This document shows, in pieces, positions 35,701-43,020 of a DNA stretch of 64,000 nt. Positions within the stretch are counted from its first letter, which is position 1. Each line of letters begins with the position of its first letter. Below the pieces are notes generated by a model. That model made no database searches and was not told where the DNA came from. It saw nothing but the letters and a program-made list of their open reading frames with translations. The DNA comes from Neisseria mucosa (GTDB lineage: Bacteria; Pseudomonadota; Gammaproteobacteria; Burkholderiales; Neisseriaceae). The stretch covers positions 1,302,001-1,366,000 of the forward strand of contig CP028150.1 in the NCBI GenBank assembly GCA_003028315.1. Reading direction: 5' to 3'. Position numbers and translations under genes: made by a program.

Positions 35701-37362
35701 CTACATCCCGCCGTAATTCGGTCCGCTTGCACCTTCGGGACAAATCCAAGTGATGTTTTGCGTCGGGTCTTTGATGTCACACGTTTTGCAGTGCACGCAG
35801 TTGGCGGCATTGATTTGCAGGCGCGGGCTGCCGTTTTCTTCAACAATTTCATAGACACCGGCCGGACAATAGCGCGTTTCGGGTGAGGCGTATTCTTTGT
35901 AGTTCACGTCTATCATCGTTTGCGGATTTTTCAGCACCAGATGGTCGGGCTGGTTTTCTTCGTGCGCGAGATTGGCGAGGAAGACGCTGCTCAAGCGGTC
36001 AAAAGTCAACACGCCGTCAGGTTTCGGATAATCAATCGGCTTGCACGCGGCGGCTTTTTTGAGCTGCTCGTTGTCTTTGCCGTGATGTTTCAAGGTCCAC
36101 GGGGCCTTGCCTCTGAAAATCATCTGGTCGATGCCGGTATAAAGCGAGCCGAGGTAAACGCCCCATTTGAATGACGGACGGACATTACGCGCGGCGTAAA
36201 GCTCTTGATACAGCCAGCTTTGTTCGAAACGTTGCTGATAATCCGCCGCCTCTTTGCCGCTGTCGAAACCCTCCACTTCTTCAAGGTTTTCCAACAAGGG
36301 GAACACAGCTTCTGCGGCAAGCATGGCGGATTTCATCGCGGTATGAATACCTTTGATGCGCGGCATATTGAGGAAACCCGCCGCATCGCCGATTAAAACG
36401 CCGCCCTTGAACGAGAGCTTCGGCAGGCTTTGCAGACCGCCTTCAATCAGAGAACGCGCGCCGTAAGCAATGCGGCGGCCGCCTTCGAAGGTTTTGCGGA
36501 TTTCGGGATGAGTTTTGAAACGTTGGAACTCTTCAAACGGCGACAGATAAGGGTTTTGATAGTCCAAACCGACTACAAAACCGACGGCGACTTTGTTGTC
36601 GTCGAAATGGTAAACAAACGCGCCGCCGTAGGTTTGACTGTCCAGCGGCCAGCCCGCGCTGTGTATCACCAAACCGGGCTGATGTTTTTCAGACGACACT
36701 TCCCAAACTTCCTTGATACCCAAGCCGTAAGTTTGCGGCTGGCTGTTTTGGTCGAGTTTGAAGCGTTCGATAACTTGTTTGGAAAGCGAACCGCGGCAAC
36801 CTTCGGCAAACAAAGTTTGCTGCGCCCAAAGCTCCATGCCTGGCTGGAAACTGTCGGTCGGCTCGCCGTCTTTGCCTACGCCCATATTACCGGTCGCAAT
36901 GCCTTTGACCGAACCGTCTTCGTGATACAGCACTTCGGCGGCGGCAAAGCCCGGATAGATTTCCACGCCCATATTTTCCGCCTGCTCCGCCAACCAGCGC
37001 ACGACTTCGCCCAAGCTGACGATGTAGTTGCCGTGATTGTCGAAATTAGGAGTAACCGGCAGATTGAACGCCTTTTTCTCAGTCAGGAACAACACTTTGT
37101 CCTGCGTTACCGCACGCGTCAGCGGTGCGCCTTTTTCTTTCCAGTCGGGAATCAGCTCATTCAGCGCAATCGGATCGATGACCGCACCCGCCAGCGAATG
37201 CGCGCCCGCCTCAGACCCCTTCTCCACCACGCAAACGCTGATTTCGCTCCCGTTTTTTTCGGCAAGCTGCTTGAGTTTGATGGCGGCGGACAAACCCGAC
37301 GGGCCTGCGCCGACAATCACGACATCGTACTGCATACTGTCGCGGGTGATGGATTCTGTCAT
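35701..37362 (-). CDS. Electron transfer flavoprotein-ubiquinone oxidoreductase
   Basis: A 553-residue membrane-associated enzyme that passes electrons from ETF to ubiquinone. The FAD-binding GAGPSGLSAAIKL is at about residues 18-30. The quinone-binding region follows (WPLDSQTYGGAFVYHF, GDAAGFLNMPRIKGIHTAMKS). A C-terminal 4Fe-4S motif CVHCKTCDIKDPTQNITWICPEG-type spacing is complete. The start at 37362 (MTESITRDSM) has AGGAA 8 bases upstream; the 32 extra residues of the longer frame begin with translated DUS. ETF genes are not in the window. Confidence 0.94.
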   Translation of the reverse strand: MTESITRDSMQYDVVIVGAGPSGLSAAIKLKQLAEKNGSEISVCVVEKGSEAGAHSLAGAVIDPIALNELIPDWKEKGAPLTRAVTQDKVLFLTEKKAFNLPVTPNFDNHGNYIVSLGEVVRWLAEQAENMGVEIYPGFAAAEVLYHEDGSVKGIATGNMGVGKDGEPTDSFQPGMELWAQQTLFAEGCRGSLSKQVIERFKLDQNSQPQTYGLGIKEVWEVSSEKHQPGLVIHSAGWPLDSQTYGGAFVYHFDDNKVAVGFVVGLDYQNPYLSPFEEFQRFKTHPEIRKTFEGGRRIAYGARSLIEGGLQSLPKLSFKGGVLIGDAAGFLNMPRIKGIHTAMKSAMLAAEAVFPLLENLEEVEGFDSGKEAADYQQRFEQSWLYQELYAARNVRPSFKWGVYLGSLYTGIDQMIFRGKAPWTLKHHGKDNEQLKKAAACKPIDYPKPDGVLTFDRLSSVFLANLAHEENQPDHLVLKNPQTMIDVNYKEYASPETRYCPAGVYEIVEENGSPRLQINAANCVHCKTCDIKDPTQNITWICPEGASGPNYGGM

Positions 37363-37438
37363 GGCGGTTCCTGTATGTTTATTATTGAATTGAAAACCCG
37401 CGATTATACAACGGGAACATATAGTTACCAAATACAAC

Positions 37439-37482
37439 AAAGGTCGTCTGAAAACCATATTTTCGGTTTTCAGACGACCTTT
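37439..37482 (-). terminator. Inverted DUS pair, end of the C39/barrel operon
   Basis: Facing uptake sequences with A/T flanks, 10 bases past the stop codon of the C39 peptidase gene. No comparable strong hairpin separates the genes back to 40567 except a weak one at 38170. Confidence 0.75.
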
Positions 37483-37491
37483 GCCGGAATT

Positions 37492-38142
37492 TCAATCAGC
37501 ACGCCGCCATTTTACCTGCCCGACCGCAAATTCCGTCTGACGTTTCGGACTGCGTGTGAAAAACGCCTTATCCCCGCCAGTATCCGCCCCTTTCGGCACA
37601 ACCGCCAAAATCTTACCTGCCAAATTTCCCTCACGGGTTTTCCAAGCATCCAAAAACTGCGCTCTGCTCATGGAAACATGACCCAGCGACGGGTCGGCAA
37701 GCAAAACCGTATTGCCGTCTATACCGCGCAATACCGAGAAATGATCGTCCTTACGGTATTTCAGATACACGATGACGGGAATTTTCAACTGCGCAAGCTG
37801 CTCGAAAGACAGGGCATAGCCTTTCGCCTCAAAACCCAAATCAGGCATGATGCGCTGCATATCCTCAAACGACGCACGCATCTGCTCCTTATCCAGCTTT
37901 TTCAACACTTCTTCTTCCGTCAGCTTTTGCCCGTAAAAATTGTTCAAAAGCGTCGCCACCGAAGCCGCCCCGCAGGAAAAATCCAAATCCTGCTTCACAA
38001 TATTGAAATCGCGCCTCTCTTTCCAACTTTGCACTTTGATTTTTCCGTAAACAACAGGATTATCGTTAAACATCGGTGGAGCATTCAGAGGACCGGATAA
38101 AGAAACGGCAATAGGCACTGACAGACAAATACGTTTAAACAT
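37492..38142 (-). CDS. Stand-alone exported C39 peptidase
   Basis: A 216-residue protein with an N-terminal signal-like segment (MFKRICLSVPIAVSLSGPLNA) and a single C39 domain. Catalytic residues are all visible: Gln51 and Cys57 in QDLDFSCGAAS, His134 in DDHFSVL and Asp150 in LADPSLG. C39 enzymes cleave after double-glycine-type leaders and are normally fused to the N-terminus of bacteriocin ABC exporters; here there is no membrane or ATPase domain and none nearby. The start at 38142 is preferred among three consecutive ATGs because AGAAGG lies 7 bases before it. Last gene of the operon; its likely substrate is the protein at 40074-40526. Confidence 0.85.
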   Translation of the reverse strand: MFKRICLSVPIAVSLSGPLNAPPMFNDNPVVYGKIKVQSWKERRDFNIVKQDLDFSCGAASVATLLNNFYGQKLTEEEVLKKLDKEQMRASFEDMQRIMPDLGFEAKGYALSFEQLAQLKIPVIVYLKYRKDDHFSVLRGIDGNTVLLADPSLGHVSMSRAQFLDAWKTREGNLAGKILAVVPKGADTGGDKAFFTRSPKRQTEFAVGQVKWRRAD

Positions 38143-38169
38143 CATCATACCTTCTAAAGATATATGTAA

Positions 38170-38202
38170 GAGGTCGTCTGAAAAGGCTTTCAGGCGACCT
38201 CT
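38170..38202 (-). terminator. Imperfect inverted DUS pair upstream of the C39 gene
   Basis: GAGGTCGTCTGAAA faces TTTCAGGCGACCTC (one base changed). It may attenuate rather than end the transcript. Confidence 0.45.
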
Positions 38203-38215
38203 TGCAAAATTATTC

Positions 38216-38536
38216 TTACATGCCGGCTTTCTTAGCAAACCAGACAATCCTATTTCCGGCATGATATTTTCCGTTTATCGAAATACGGCAAGCCATACCG
38301 CAAAAATGCCACGCGCTGCCGATTTCAACGGTAATTTTCGTACCGCTTTCTTCAAATTCCAGGTATTCCCCCATCAGCGAATGCAAAGGAGCATACGCCA
38401 TCTCGGCTTCGTTATGATAAACCCGCCTTCCGTTGATATAGACTTCCGCCCCTGTCCGCTCCAAATTCCAAAAATTGTGTACCACAATCTCTATATCCCG
38501 ATATTGGGCAGACCATGTTTTTTCGAAGGTTTTCAT
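38216..38536 (-). CDS. Unknown small protein 4 of the C39/barrel operon
   Basis: A 106-residue soluble protein (MKTFEKTWSAQYRDIEIVVHNFW...). The start at 38536 has AGGAAA 7 bases upstream. It is predicted to be beta-rich (ISINGKYHAGNRIVWF, GAEVYINGRRVYH), has no signal peptide, and carries a duplicated-looking element ...INGRRVYH / INGKYHAG. Not recognised. By position it could be an immunity protein or a chaperone. Confidence 0.6.
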   Translation of the reverse strand: MKTFEKTWSAQYRDIEIVVHNFWNLERTGAEVYINGRRVYHNEAEMAYAPLHSLMGEYLEFEESGTKITVEIGSAWHFCGMACRISINGKYHAGNRIVWFAKKAGM

Positions 38537-38580
38537 AAAATTTCCTATACCTGTCCAATCGGCACATATCAATTGCATTA

Positions 38581-38877
38581 TTACATCTCAATACGATAAA
38601 TATTTCTTAAGTCAAAATGCAAGTCTGACCGTACCTTAACTGTCAAAATTTTATTATTTTTTATTGATTTTAAAACAATTTCTGCAAAATTCTCTTCGCT
38701 TTCTCTCTTTTTTAGAAGCACATCAGAAAAAATAAAACTTCCCCGATTAAATTCATAAATATGTTTCAACCATTCACCTCCTCTTTCTGTAAGACAAGAT
38801 TCAGTTTCATTCTTCCTTATTGTATAAATATTTCCCTCACAAAATCTGAAATAAATCCATAAATCCATCTTCTTCAT
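38581..38877 (-). CDS. Unknown small protein 3 of the C39/barrel operon
   Basis: A 98-residue protein from the ATG at 38877 (MKKMDLWIYFRFCEG...). The frame is open 22 codons further upstream to a TTG directly after an in-frame stop, so the start is uncertain. It is AT-rich and charged, without signal or membrane segment. Candidate immunity protein by position only. Confidence 0.5.
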   Translation of the reverse strand: MKKMDLWIYFRFCEGNIYTIRKNETESCLTERGGEWLKHIYEFNRGSFIFSDVLLKKRESEENFAEIVLKSIKNNKILTVKVRSDLHFDLRNIYRIEM

Positions 38878-39015
38878 AATTAAAGAAAAAGTTTCACCCC
38901 AAGATTTTGTCAGCAATTCGCAGGGTTGCGATGTGGCAATCAAACAGCCGAAAGAAATTTTTTATCTCATACATGGTCGAAACCAGATTCTGTTATTTCA
39001 AAATCCATTTTTTCG

Positions 39016-39381
39016 TCAACAACTGAATCCGCATTTTTGAATTAACGTTTCCATAAGCTGCCGTTTATCTAAACCGGCAGGTTCAGTTTCAAAATAAGCC
39101 TGATATGAAGACTGTAAGCATTTCAGAAAAAGATCATCGGAAGACATATCCGCCGAATCAAATACAACTGTTTTGATTTTGGTACTTACCCAAAACCCTT
39201 TTTGCTCTTTTTCTACTATACGGAAATTCAGAATATTTCCAACCGAATCAAAAGCACGGTAAACATCATCCATCAAATCCTGCGGCTCTATTTTCTTTTC
39301 CAATTCCGACAATCCTTGAAATATATCCAAAGACACATCTTCAAATAGAAAAAAAGGAGGGGTTAGAAGCAGTTTTTCCAT
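39016..39381 (-). CDS. Unknown small protein 2 of the C39/barrel operon
   Basis: A 121-residue acidic soluble protein (MEKLLLTPPFFLFEDVSLDIF...). Its start lies about 60 bases after a fragment copied from the 3' end of the barrel gene, in the position where a toxin gene would be expected. This fits an orphan immunity gene left after the loss of its toxin. No family recognised. Confidence 0.55.
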   Translation of the reverse strand: MEKLLLTPPFFLFEDVSLDIFQGLSELEKKIEPQDLMDDVYRAFDSVGNILNFRIVEKEQKGFWVSTKIKTVVFDSADMSSDDLFLKCLQSSYQAYFETEPAGLDKRQLMETLIQKCGFSC

Positions 39382-39437
39382 GATCTGTCCGTAGATTTTG
39401 ATTCCCAAGGGCGAAGAAATTCTCTTGTTGTTTACAG

Positions 39438-39487
39438 GTTAGAAAATCAAAGCCCGCTTAAAAGTATAACTGTACGCCCAATTTCAG
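39438..39487 (-). pseudogene. Duplicated fragment of the barrel gene 3' end
   Basis: About 50 bases match the end of the barrel gene and its trailer (40550-40604) with a few changes; both contain TGTACGCCCAATTTCAG and AAAATCAAAGCC. It lies between two small ORFs of the operon and marks a recombination junction. Confidence 0.75.
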
Positions 39488-39610
39488 CAAGCGCAGGTCG
39501 AGTTGCCAAGCCCAACAAAACCGTTGAATCACATGAATGTTTGGTTATAACTCAACCTTATATCTATACTTACCGAAAACCTCAAATCACTTAATAAAAA
39601 TAAAACCTAA

Positions 39611-40024
39611 CTACTTACTAATACGGTAAACAACATCTTCTCTTAACAAGGTTTTATCTGTTATCTCATTTAAAGACAATAAACTTTTTGGAAGCATCTC
39701 TAATTTATTCATATCACTCATATCCCCTACATACAGGAAAAAATCTTGGGGAATCCCCCTTAATCTTTTTAATAATTCTTCACAAAGCCTAAAATGATTT
39801 AAATTTAGGTTCTTTTTATTTTTTTTGATAAATTCGAGATAACCACGCTTATTAGAAAAAATTTCAGGATATATTCCTTCTCCCTCTGAAGAAGTATATA
39901 TCCATTCATATAGGGAAAAATTCTTATACCCAATATGAAACAAAGTGTGTTCATTATATTTCGAAAAACCTAGAAGCTCTGTATCTGTTGGTTTATCGAA
40001 ATTAACAATTATTGCAGAAGACAT
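39611..40024 (-). CDS. Unknown small protein 1, putative immunity protein
   Basis: A 137-residue cytoplasmic-type protein (MSSAIIVNFDKPTDTELLGFSKYNE...), AT-rich, starting 49 bases after the stop codon of the toxin-like gene. The place directly after a toxin gene, small size and absence of a signal peptide fit an immunity protein. I do not recognise the family. Confidence 0.6.
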   Translation of the reverse strand: MSSAIIVNFDKPTDTELLGFSKYNEHTLFHIGYKNFSLYEWIYTSSEGEGIYPEIFSNKRGYLEFIKKNKKNLNLNHFRLCEELLKRLRGIPQDFFLYVGDMSDMNKLEMLPKSLLSLNEITDKTLLREDVVYRISK

Positions 40025-40073
40025 AACAACTATTCCAAATCTGGCTTAATAAAAATTAAGCCAGACTATTTAA

Positions 40074-40526
40074 CTATTTACGATAAAAGGTATGACCTGT
40101 AACTTTCGAACTTTTATGTTGATAATGTGGCATATAACTTTTATGAGTACCATGAGCATCATGACGAATCACATTATTTTTACCCCATGCATTTTGCGCC
40201 AGTTTTGCTGAATATCTCTGATTATTAGTAATTACATTACCACCATTACGTAACACATTAACTGCCTGCCCCTGAGATAATTTACTTCCTTTAATTATAT
40301 GAGTAAAACCACGCGACATTACAGTAACTCCCCGCCATGCAAGAGCAACCCAAGCCCCCTCAGTCTCCTTCATTTCCTTCTGAGAAAGCTCCGCCAACTG
40401 CATAGGCGTATCTGCCTGCGTGTGGAACACTTGGTTTTCAAATGCCTGATTATCCATGCTGTTTGCCATTGCGGGAGCGGCAATCATCGTCAGAATCATC
40501 ATGGCTGCGGTAATTTGTTTTTTCAT
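40074..40526 (-). CDS. Exported toxin-like protein with Sec signal and double-glycine-type leader
   Basis: 150 residues in three parts. Residues 1-21 (MKKQITAAMMILTMIAAPAMA) form a Sec signal with an AMA cleavage site. Residues 22-58 form a second leader ending LAELSQKEMKETEGA, which matches the C39 leader pattern (Leu/Met-rich ELS..EM...G-G/A). Residues 59-150 start with a hydrophobic stretch (WVALAWRGVTVM) and end in a His-rich basic tail (HDAHGTHKSYMPHYQHK...GHTFY) like C-terminal toxin domains of polymorphic toxins. The biochemical activity is unknown. It lies 40 bases after the barrel gene. An ordinary periplasmic protein is the main alternative. Confidence 0.7.
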   Translation of the reverse strand: MKKQITAAMMILTMIAAPAMANSMDNQAFENQVFHTQADTPMQLAELSQKEMKETEGAWVALAWRGVTVMSRGFTHIIKGSKLSQGQAVNVLRNGGNVITNNQRYSAKLAQNAWGKNNVIRHDAHGTHKSYMPHYQHKSSKVTGHTFYRK

Positions 40527-40566
40527 AAAAGTCCTTTTTTTACAAGGTTGGAAAATCAAAGCCTGC

Positions 40567-41436
40567 TTAAAACGTATGCTGTACGCCCAATTTCAGTTCG
40601 GAGCTACTCTGCCCTGAAATATTGAAGCGTGCGGATGCGTTTAAAGACGTGGCTTTGGAGAAGCCGAGGCCTGCGCCGAGATGGGCGTAGGTAGATGTAT
40701 TCCTTGCGGATTCTTTTTTGCCGTCCAGTCGGTCGGGCTGCTTGCCCAGCCATTGGATGCCGCCCGTGAGGCTGATTCTGTCGTTGGCGGCGAAGGATAT
40801 ATTGGGATTCAGCATCCAGTAGTTGCCTGCTTTGTATTTGACGTCGTCTGAAAGGGTTTTGCTGCCGTTGATGCGGTAGGCGGCAGTCAGGGCGAGGACG
40901 ACGGGGTCGATGGCTTTGTAGGTGGTCGCGCCAATCAGCCATGATTTACCTGACAGGGCTTTGCCGCGTGATTTTTCGTAAAGCGTGCCTTCGAGAAAGC
41001 CGATAAGGGCGGGATTTTTGTCGTCTTTGAGGAAGGTATGGCTGATGCCGAGGGATACGTCGGAGAGGTGCTTGTCGCGGGTTTTGCTGCTTTCGCCGTC
41101 GAATTGTCGGTCTTCACGCCACAAGTAGCTGCCGCTGCCGTAGATTTCGGTGTTTCCGGTCAAACCGTAGCGCAGGCCGAGCGTACCGACGAGCATATCG
41201 CTGTTGCTGCCGTTTTCCTGAATTTCGGTCGGGACGGGGATAAAGAAAGCGGAGCCGGTCTGAATGTAAATTGGCGCAGCAAGTTCGGAACGGCTGCTTT
41301 CGCTGTTGATATAGGTAACGGAAGCGTCGAGTTTCAATTTGCCCTTGTCCGTCATGATGTCTTCGATATTCAAAGGCAGGTTGGCGCGGACAACCAACGG
41401 AGAAAAAATAACGAATGAAATAAGAATATTTTTCAT
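40567..41436 (-). CDS. Outer-membrane beta-barrel protein of the C39 operon
   Basis: 289 residues with an N-terminal signal (MKNILISFVIFSPLVVRA) and many amphipathic strands alternating with short loops (LVGTLGLRYGLTGNTEIYGSGSYLW, SDVSLGISHTFL, SLNASARFNIS). It ends in LKLGVQHTF, with the terminal Phe typical of BAM substrates. About 12-14 strands can be counted by eye. It resembles the MetA-type channel proteins annotated in phenol degradation operons, but the context argues for peptide or protein release. First gene of the operon. Confidence 0.75.
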   Translation of the reverse strand: MKNILISFVIFSPLVVRANLPLNIEDIMTDKGKLKLDASVTYINSESSRSELAAPIYIQTGSAFFIPVPTEIQENGSNSDMLVGTLGLRYGLTGNTEIYGSGSYLWREDRQFDGESSKTRDKHLSDVSLGISHTFLKDDKNPALIGFLEGTLYEKSRGKALSGKSWLIGATTYKAIDPVVLALTAAYRINGSKTLSDDVKYKAGNYWMLNPNISFAANDRISLTGGIQWLGKQPDRLDGKKESARNTSTYAHLGAGLGFSKATSLNASARFNISGQSSSELKLGVQHTF

Positions 41437-41471
41437 ATTGTTGTTTTATTGTTTTAAATTAAATTTTGCGG

Positions 41472-41501
41472 ATATTAATGAAATTTAGTGTAGTTTGTCT
41501 A
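41472..41501 (-). promoter_or_regulatory. Candidate promoter of the barrel/toxin/C39 operon
   Basis: Reverse strand TAGACA, 18 bases, TAATAT, about 36 bases upstream of the barrel start codon. Confidence 0.45.
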
Positions 41502-41592
41502 AATGATATTTTTGATGACGCCTTAAAATCTGATTTTTTTTCTATGAAGGTTTTATTTTTGCGTAAAATGCCGTTTGAAGCGGCTTATAAAC

Positions 41593-41637
41593 AAAAGGTC
41601 GTCTGAAAACCATATTTTCGTTTTCAGACGACCTTTT
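41593..41637 (-). terminator. Inverted DUS pair, terminator of znuA
   Basis: Facing uptake sequences with A/T tracts, 32 bases past the znuA stop codon. Confidence 0.75.
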
Positions 41638-41668
41638 GACTTTTTCAATTCAAACCAATCAAGCGGTT

Positions 41669-42568
41669 TTATTTCTTCATCGCATCAGTCAAGGCTTTGA
41701 CGTTGTAGCGGTACATGCCGATGTAAGTATTGGCAGGTGCGCCACCGAGTGCGTCGGAGTAGAGTTTGCCACTGACGTTGACGCCGGTTTCTTTGGCGAT
41801 GCGGTCAACCATGCGCGTGTCTTTGATGTTTTCGGTGAACACGGCTTTGATGCCTTCGCGTTTGATTTGGCGGATGATGGAAGCGACTTGTTTGGCGGAC
41901 GGCTCGGCTTCGCTGCTCACGCCTTGCGGGGCGATGAACTCGATATTGTAGCGTTTGCCCATGTATGAGAAAGCATCGTGTCCGGTCAGGACTTTGCGCT
42001 TGGCGGCGGGAACGGCGTTAAACGCGGCTTGAGCGTCGCTGTGCAGTTTTTTCAGCTGCACTTGGTAGTTGCCCAAGCGTTGTTGGTAATAGGTTTTACC
42101 TTCGGGGTCTGCCTGAATCAGGGCGTTGGCGACGTTTTGGGCGTAGGTCGTCATCAAGACGGGGTCGTTCCAGACGTGCGGGTCAAATTCGCCGTGGTCG
42201 TGGTGGTGGCCTTCGTGGTCGTGATGATGTTCGCCTTCTTCGGCTTTAAGCGCCTGTATGCCTTTGGCTGCTTCGGCGAAGGGGACTTTGCTTTGTTTGA
42301 CGGCGCGCTGCACGTCAGCCGCTTCCAAGCCCAAGCCATTGAGCAGGACTAATTTCGCACCGCGGATTTTTTTGATGTCGCCGCTGGTCATGTGGTAGGC
42401 GTGGGTGTCTTGGTTGGCACCGACCAAATTTTGCACGGCAACACGGTCGCCGCCGATTTGTTTGGCAACATCGCCCAAAATGCTGAAGCTGGTAACGACG
42501 TTCATCGGTGCTGCGTAAACTGCGCCGGACATTAATGCAGCGATGACGCTGAGTTTCCAATGTTTCAT
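41669..42568 (-). CDS. znuA: Zinc ABC transporter substrate-binding protein ZnuA
   Basis: A 299-residue periplasmic cluster 9 binding protein. The signal peptide ends at about VYAAP. The metal ligands His (DTHAYHM region, near 57), His (GEFDPHVWNDP), His (TGHDAFSY) and Glu/Asp (TENIKDTRM) are in the expected order. A His/Asp-rich loop (EEGEHHHDHEGHHHDHGE, about 110-127) marks zinc rather than manganese specificity. Usually it follows znuC and znuB in Neisseria; here no permease or ATPase gene precedes it, only repeats and IS1106. A candidate Zur box is just upstream. Confidence 0.92.
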   Translation of the reverse strand: MKHWKLSVIAALMSGAVYAAPMNVVTSFSILGDVAKQIGGDRVAVQNLVGANQDTHAYHMTSGDIKKIRGAKLVLLNGLGLEAADVQRAVKQSKVPFAEAAKGIQALKAEEGEHHHDHEGHHHDHGEFDPHVWNDPVLMTTYAQNVANALIQADPEGKTYYQQRLGNYQVQLKKLHSDAQAAFNAVPAAKRKVLTGHDAFSYMGKRYNIEFIAPQGVSSEAEPSAKQVASIIRQIKREGIKAVFTENIKDTRMVDRIAKETGVNVSGKLYSDALGGAPANTYIGMYRYNVKALTDAMKK

Positions 42569-42585
42569 GTTTTTCTCTCTGTAAT

Positions 42586-42600
42586 TGATATAACGTAACA
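42586..42600 (-). promoter_or_regulatory. Candidate Zur box upstream of znuA
   Basis: TGATATAACGTAACA (forward strand) matches 10 of the 12 fixed positions of TGTTATDNHATAACA, the meningococcal Zur consensus as I remember it. It ends 17 bases before the znuA start codon. Confidence 0.5.
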
Positions 42601-42724
42601 ATCCTTCATTTTAAAACAGCAAGACAGAATCTTCAAGCAGCCTACGCTTATAGAGGGTTCCCTAGCCTAAAAGTTTTTAGGTACTGCAATTTTTAGTTTT
42701 CAGACGACCTTTGTGCCTATTTGT

Positions 42725-42959
42725 TTTCGTGGGCGAAATCCACGCTACGGCGCTCGTTGCCAAAAACTTTGTAGCGTGCACTTAAGATTCCAGACGACCT
42801 GTCCGCTAGTCAGCTTCGTGGGTAGAACCCACGCTACGGATACCGTGCCAACCAAAACCGATACGCAGTCCAAACACAAAGGTCGTCTGAAAACCTGCAT
42901 TGGGTTTTCAGACGACCTTTATGTGTTAACCATTTTCGTGGACAGAGCCCACGCTACGG
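42725..42959. repeat. Three copies of a GTGGG(C/T)...CCACGCTACGG hairpin repeat plus DUS
   Basis: Copies at 42725-42750, 42817-42839 and 42937-42959 share TTCGTGG...CCACGCTACGG. An inverted DUS pair lies at 42878-42920. Together these fill the 450-base interval between znuA and IS1106; no gene is visible. Confidence 0.7.
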
Positions 42960-43020
42960 AGCTTGCGTTGCCAAAAAACTTTGTAGCCCGCGAGCCATTG
43001 AAGATTCCAACAAACAACCC

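Noticed and set aside
36430..38100. 556-codon open frame on the plus strand across the ETF-QO and C39 genes
   Set aside because: It runs antisense through two well-supported genes and the DUS terminator between them; composition is that of a reverse-frame artefact.
41669..42568. Manganese-binding MntC as identity for the znuA product
   Set aside because: The long His/Asp-rich loop is characteristic of zinc-specific ZnuA proteins, and a Zur-like box precedes the gene.
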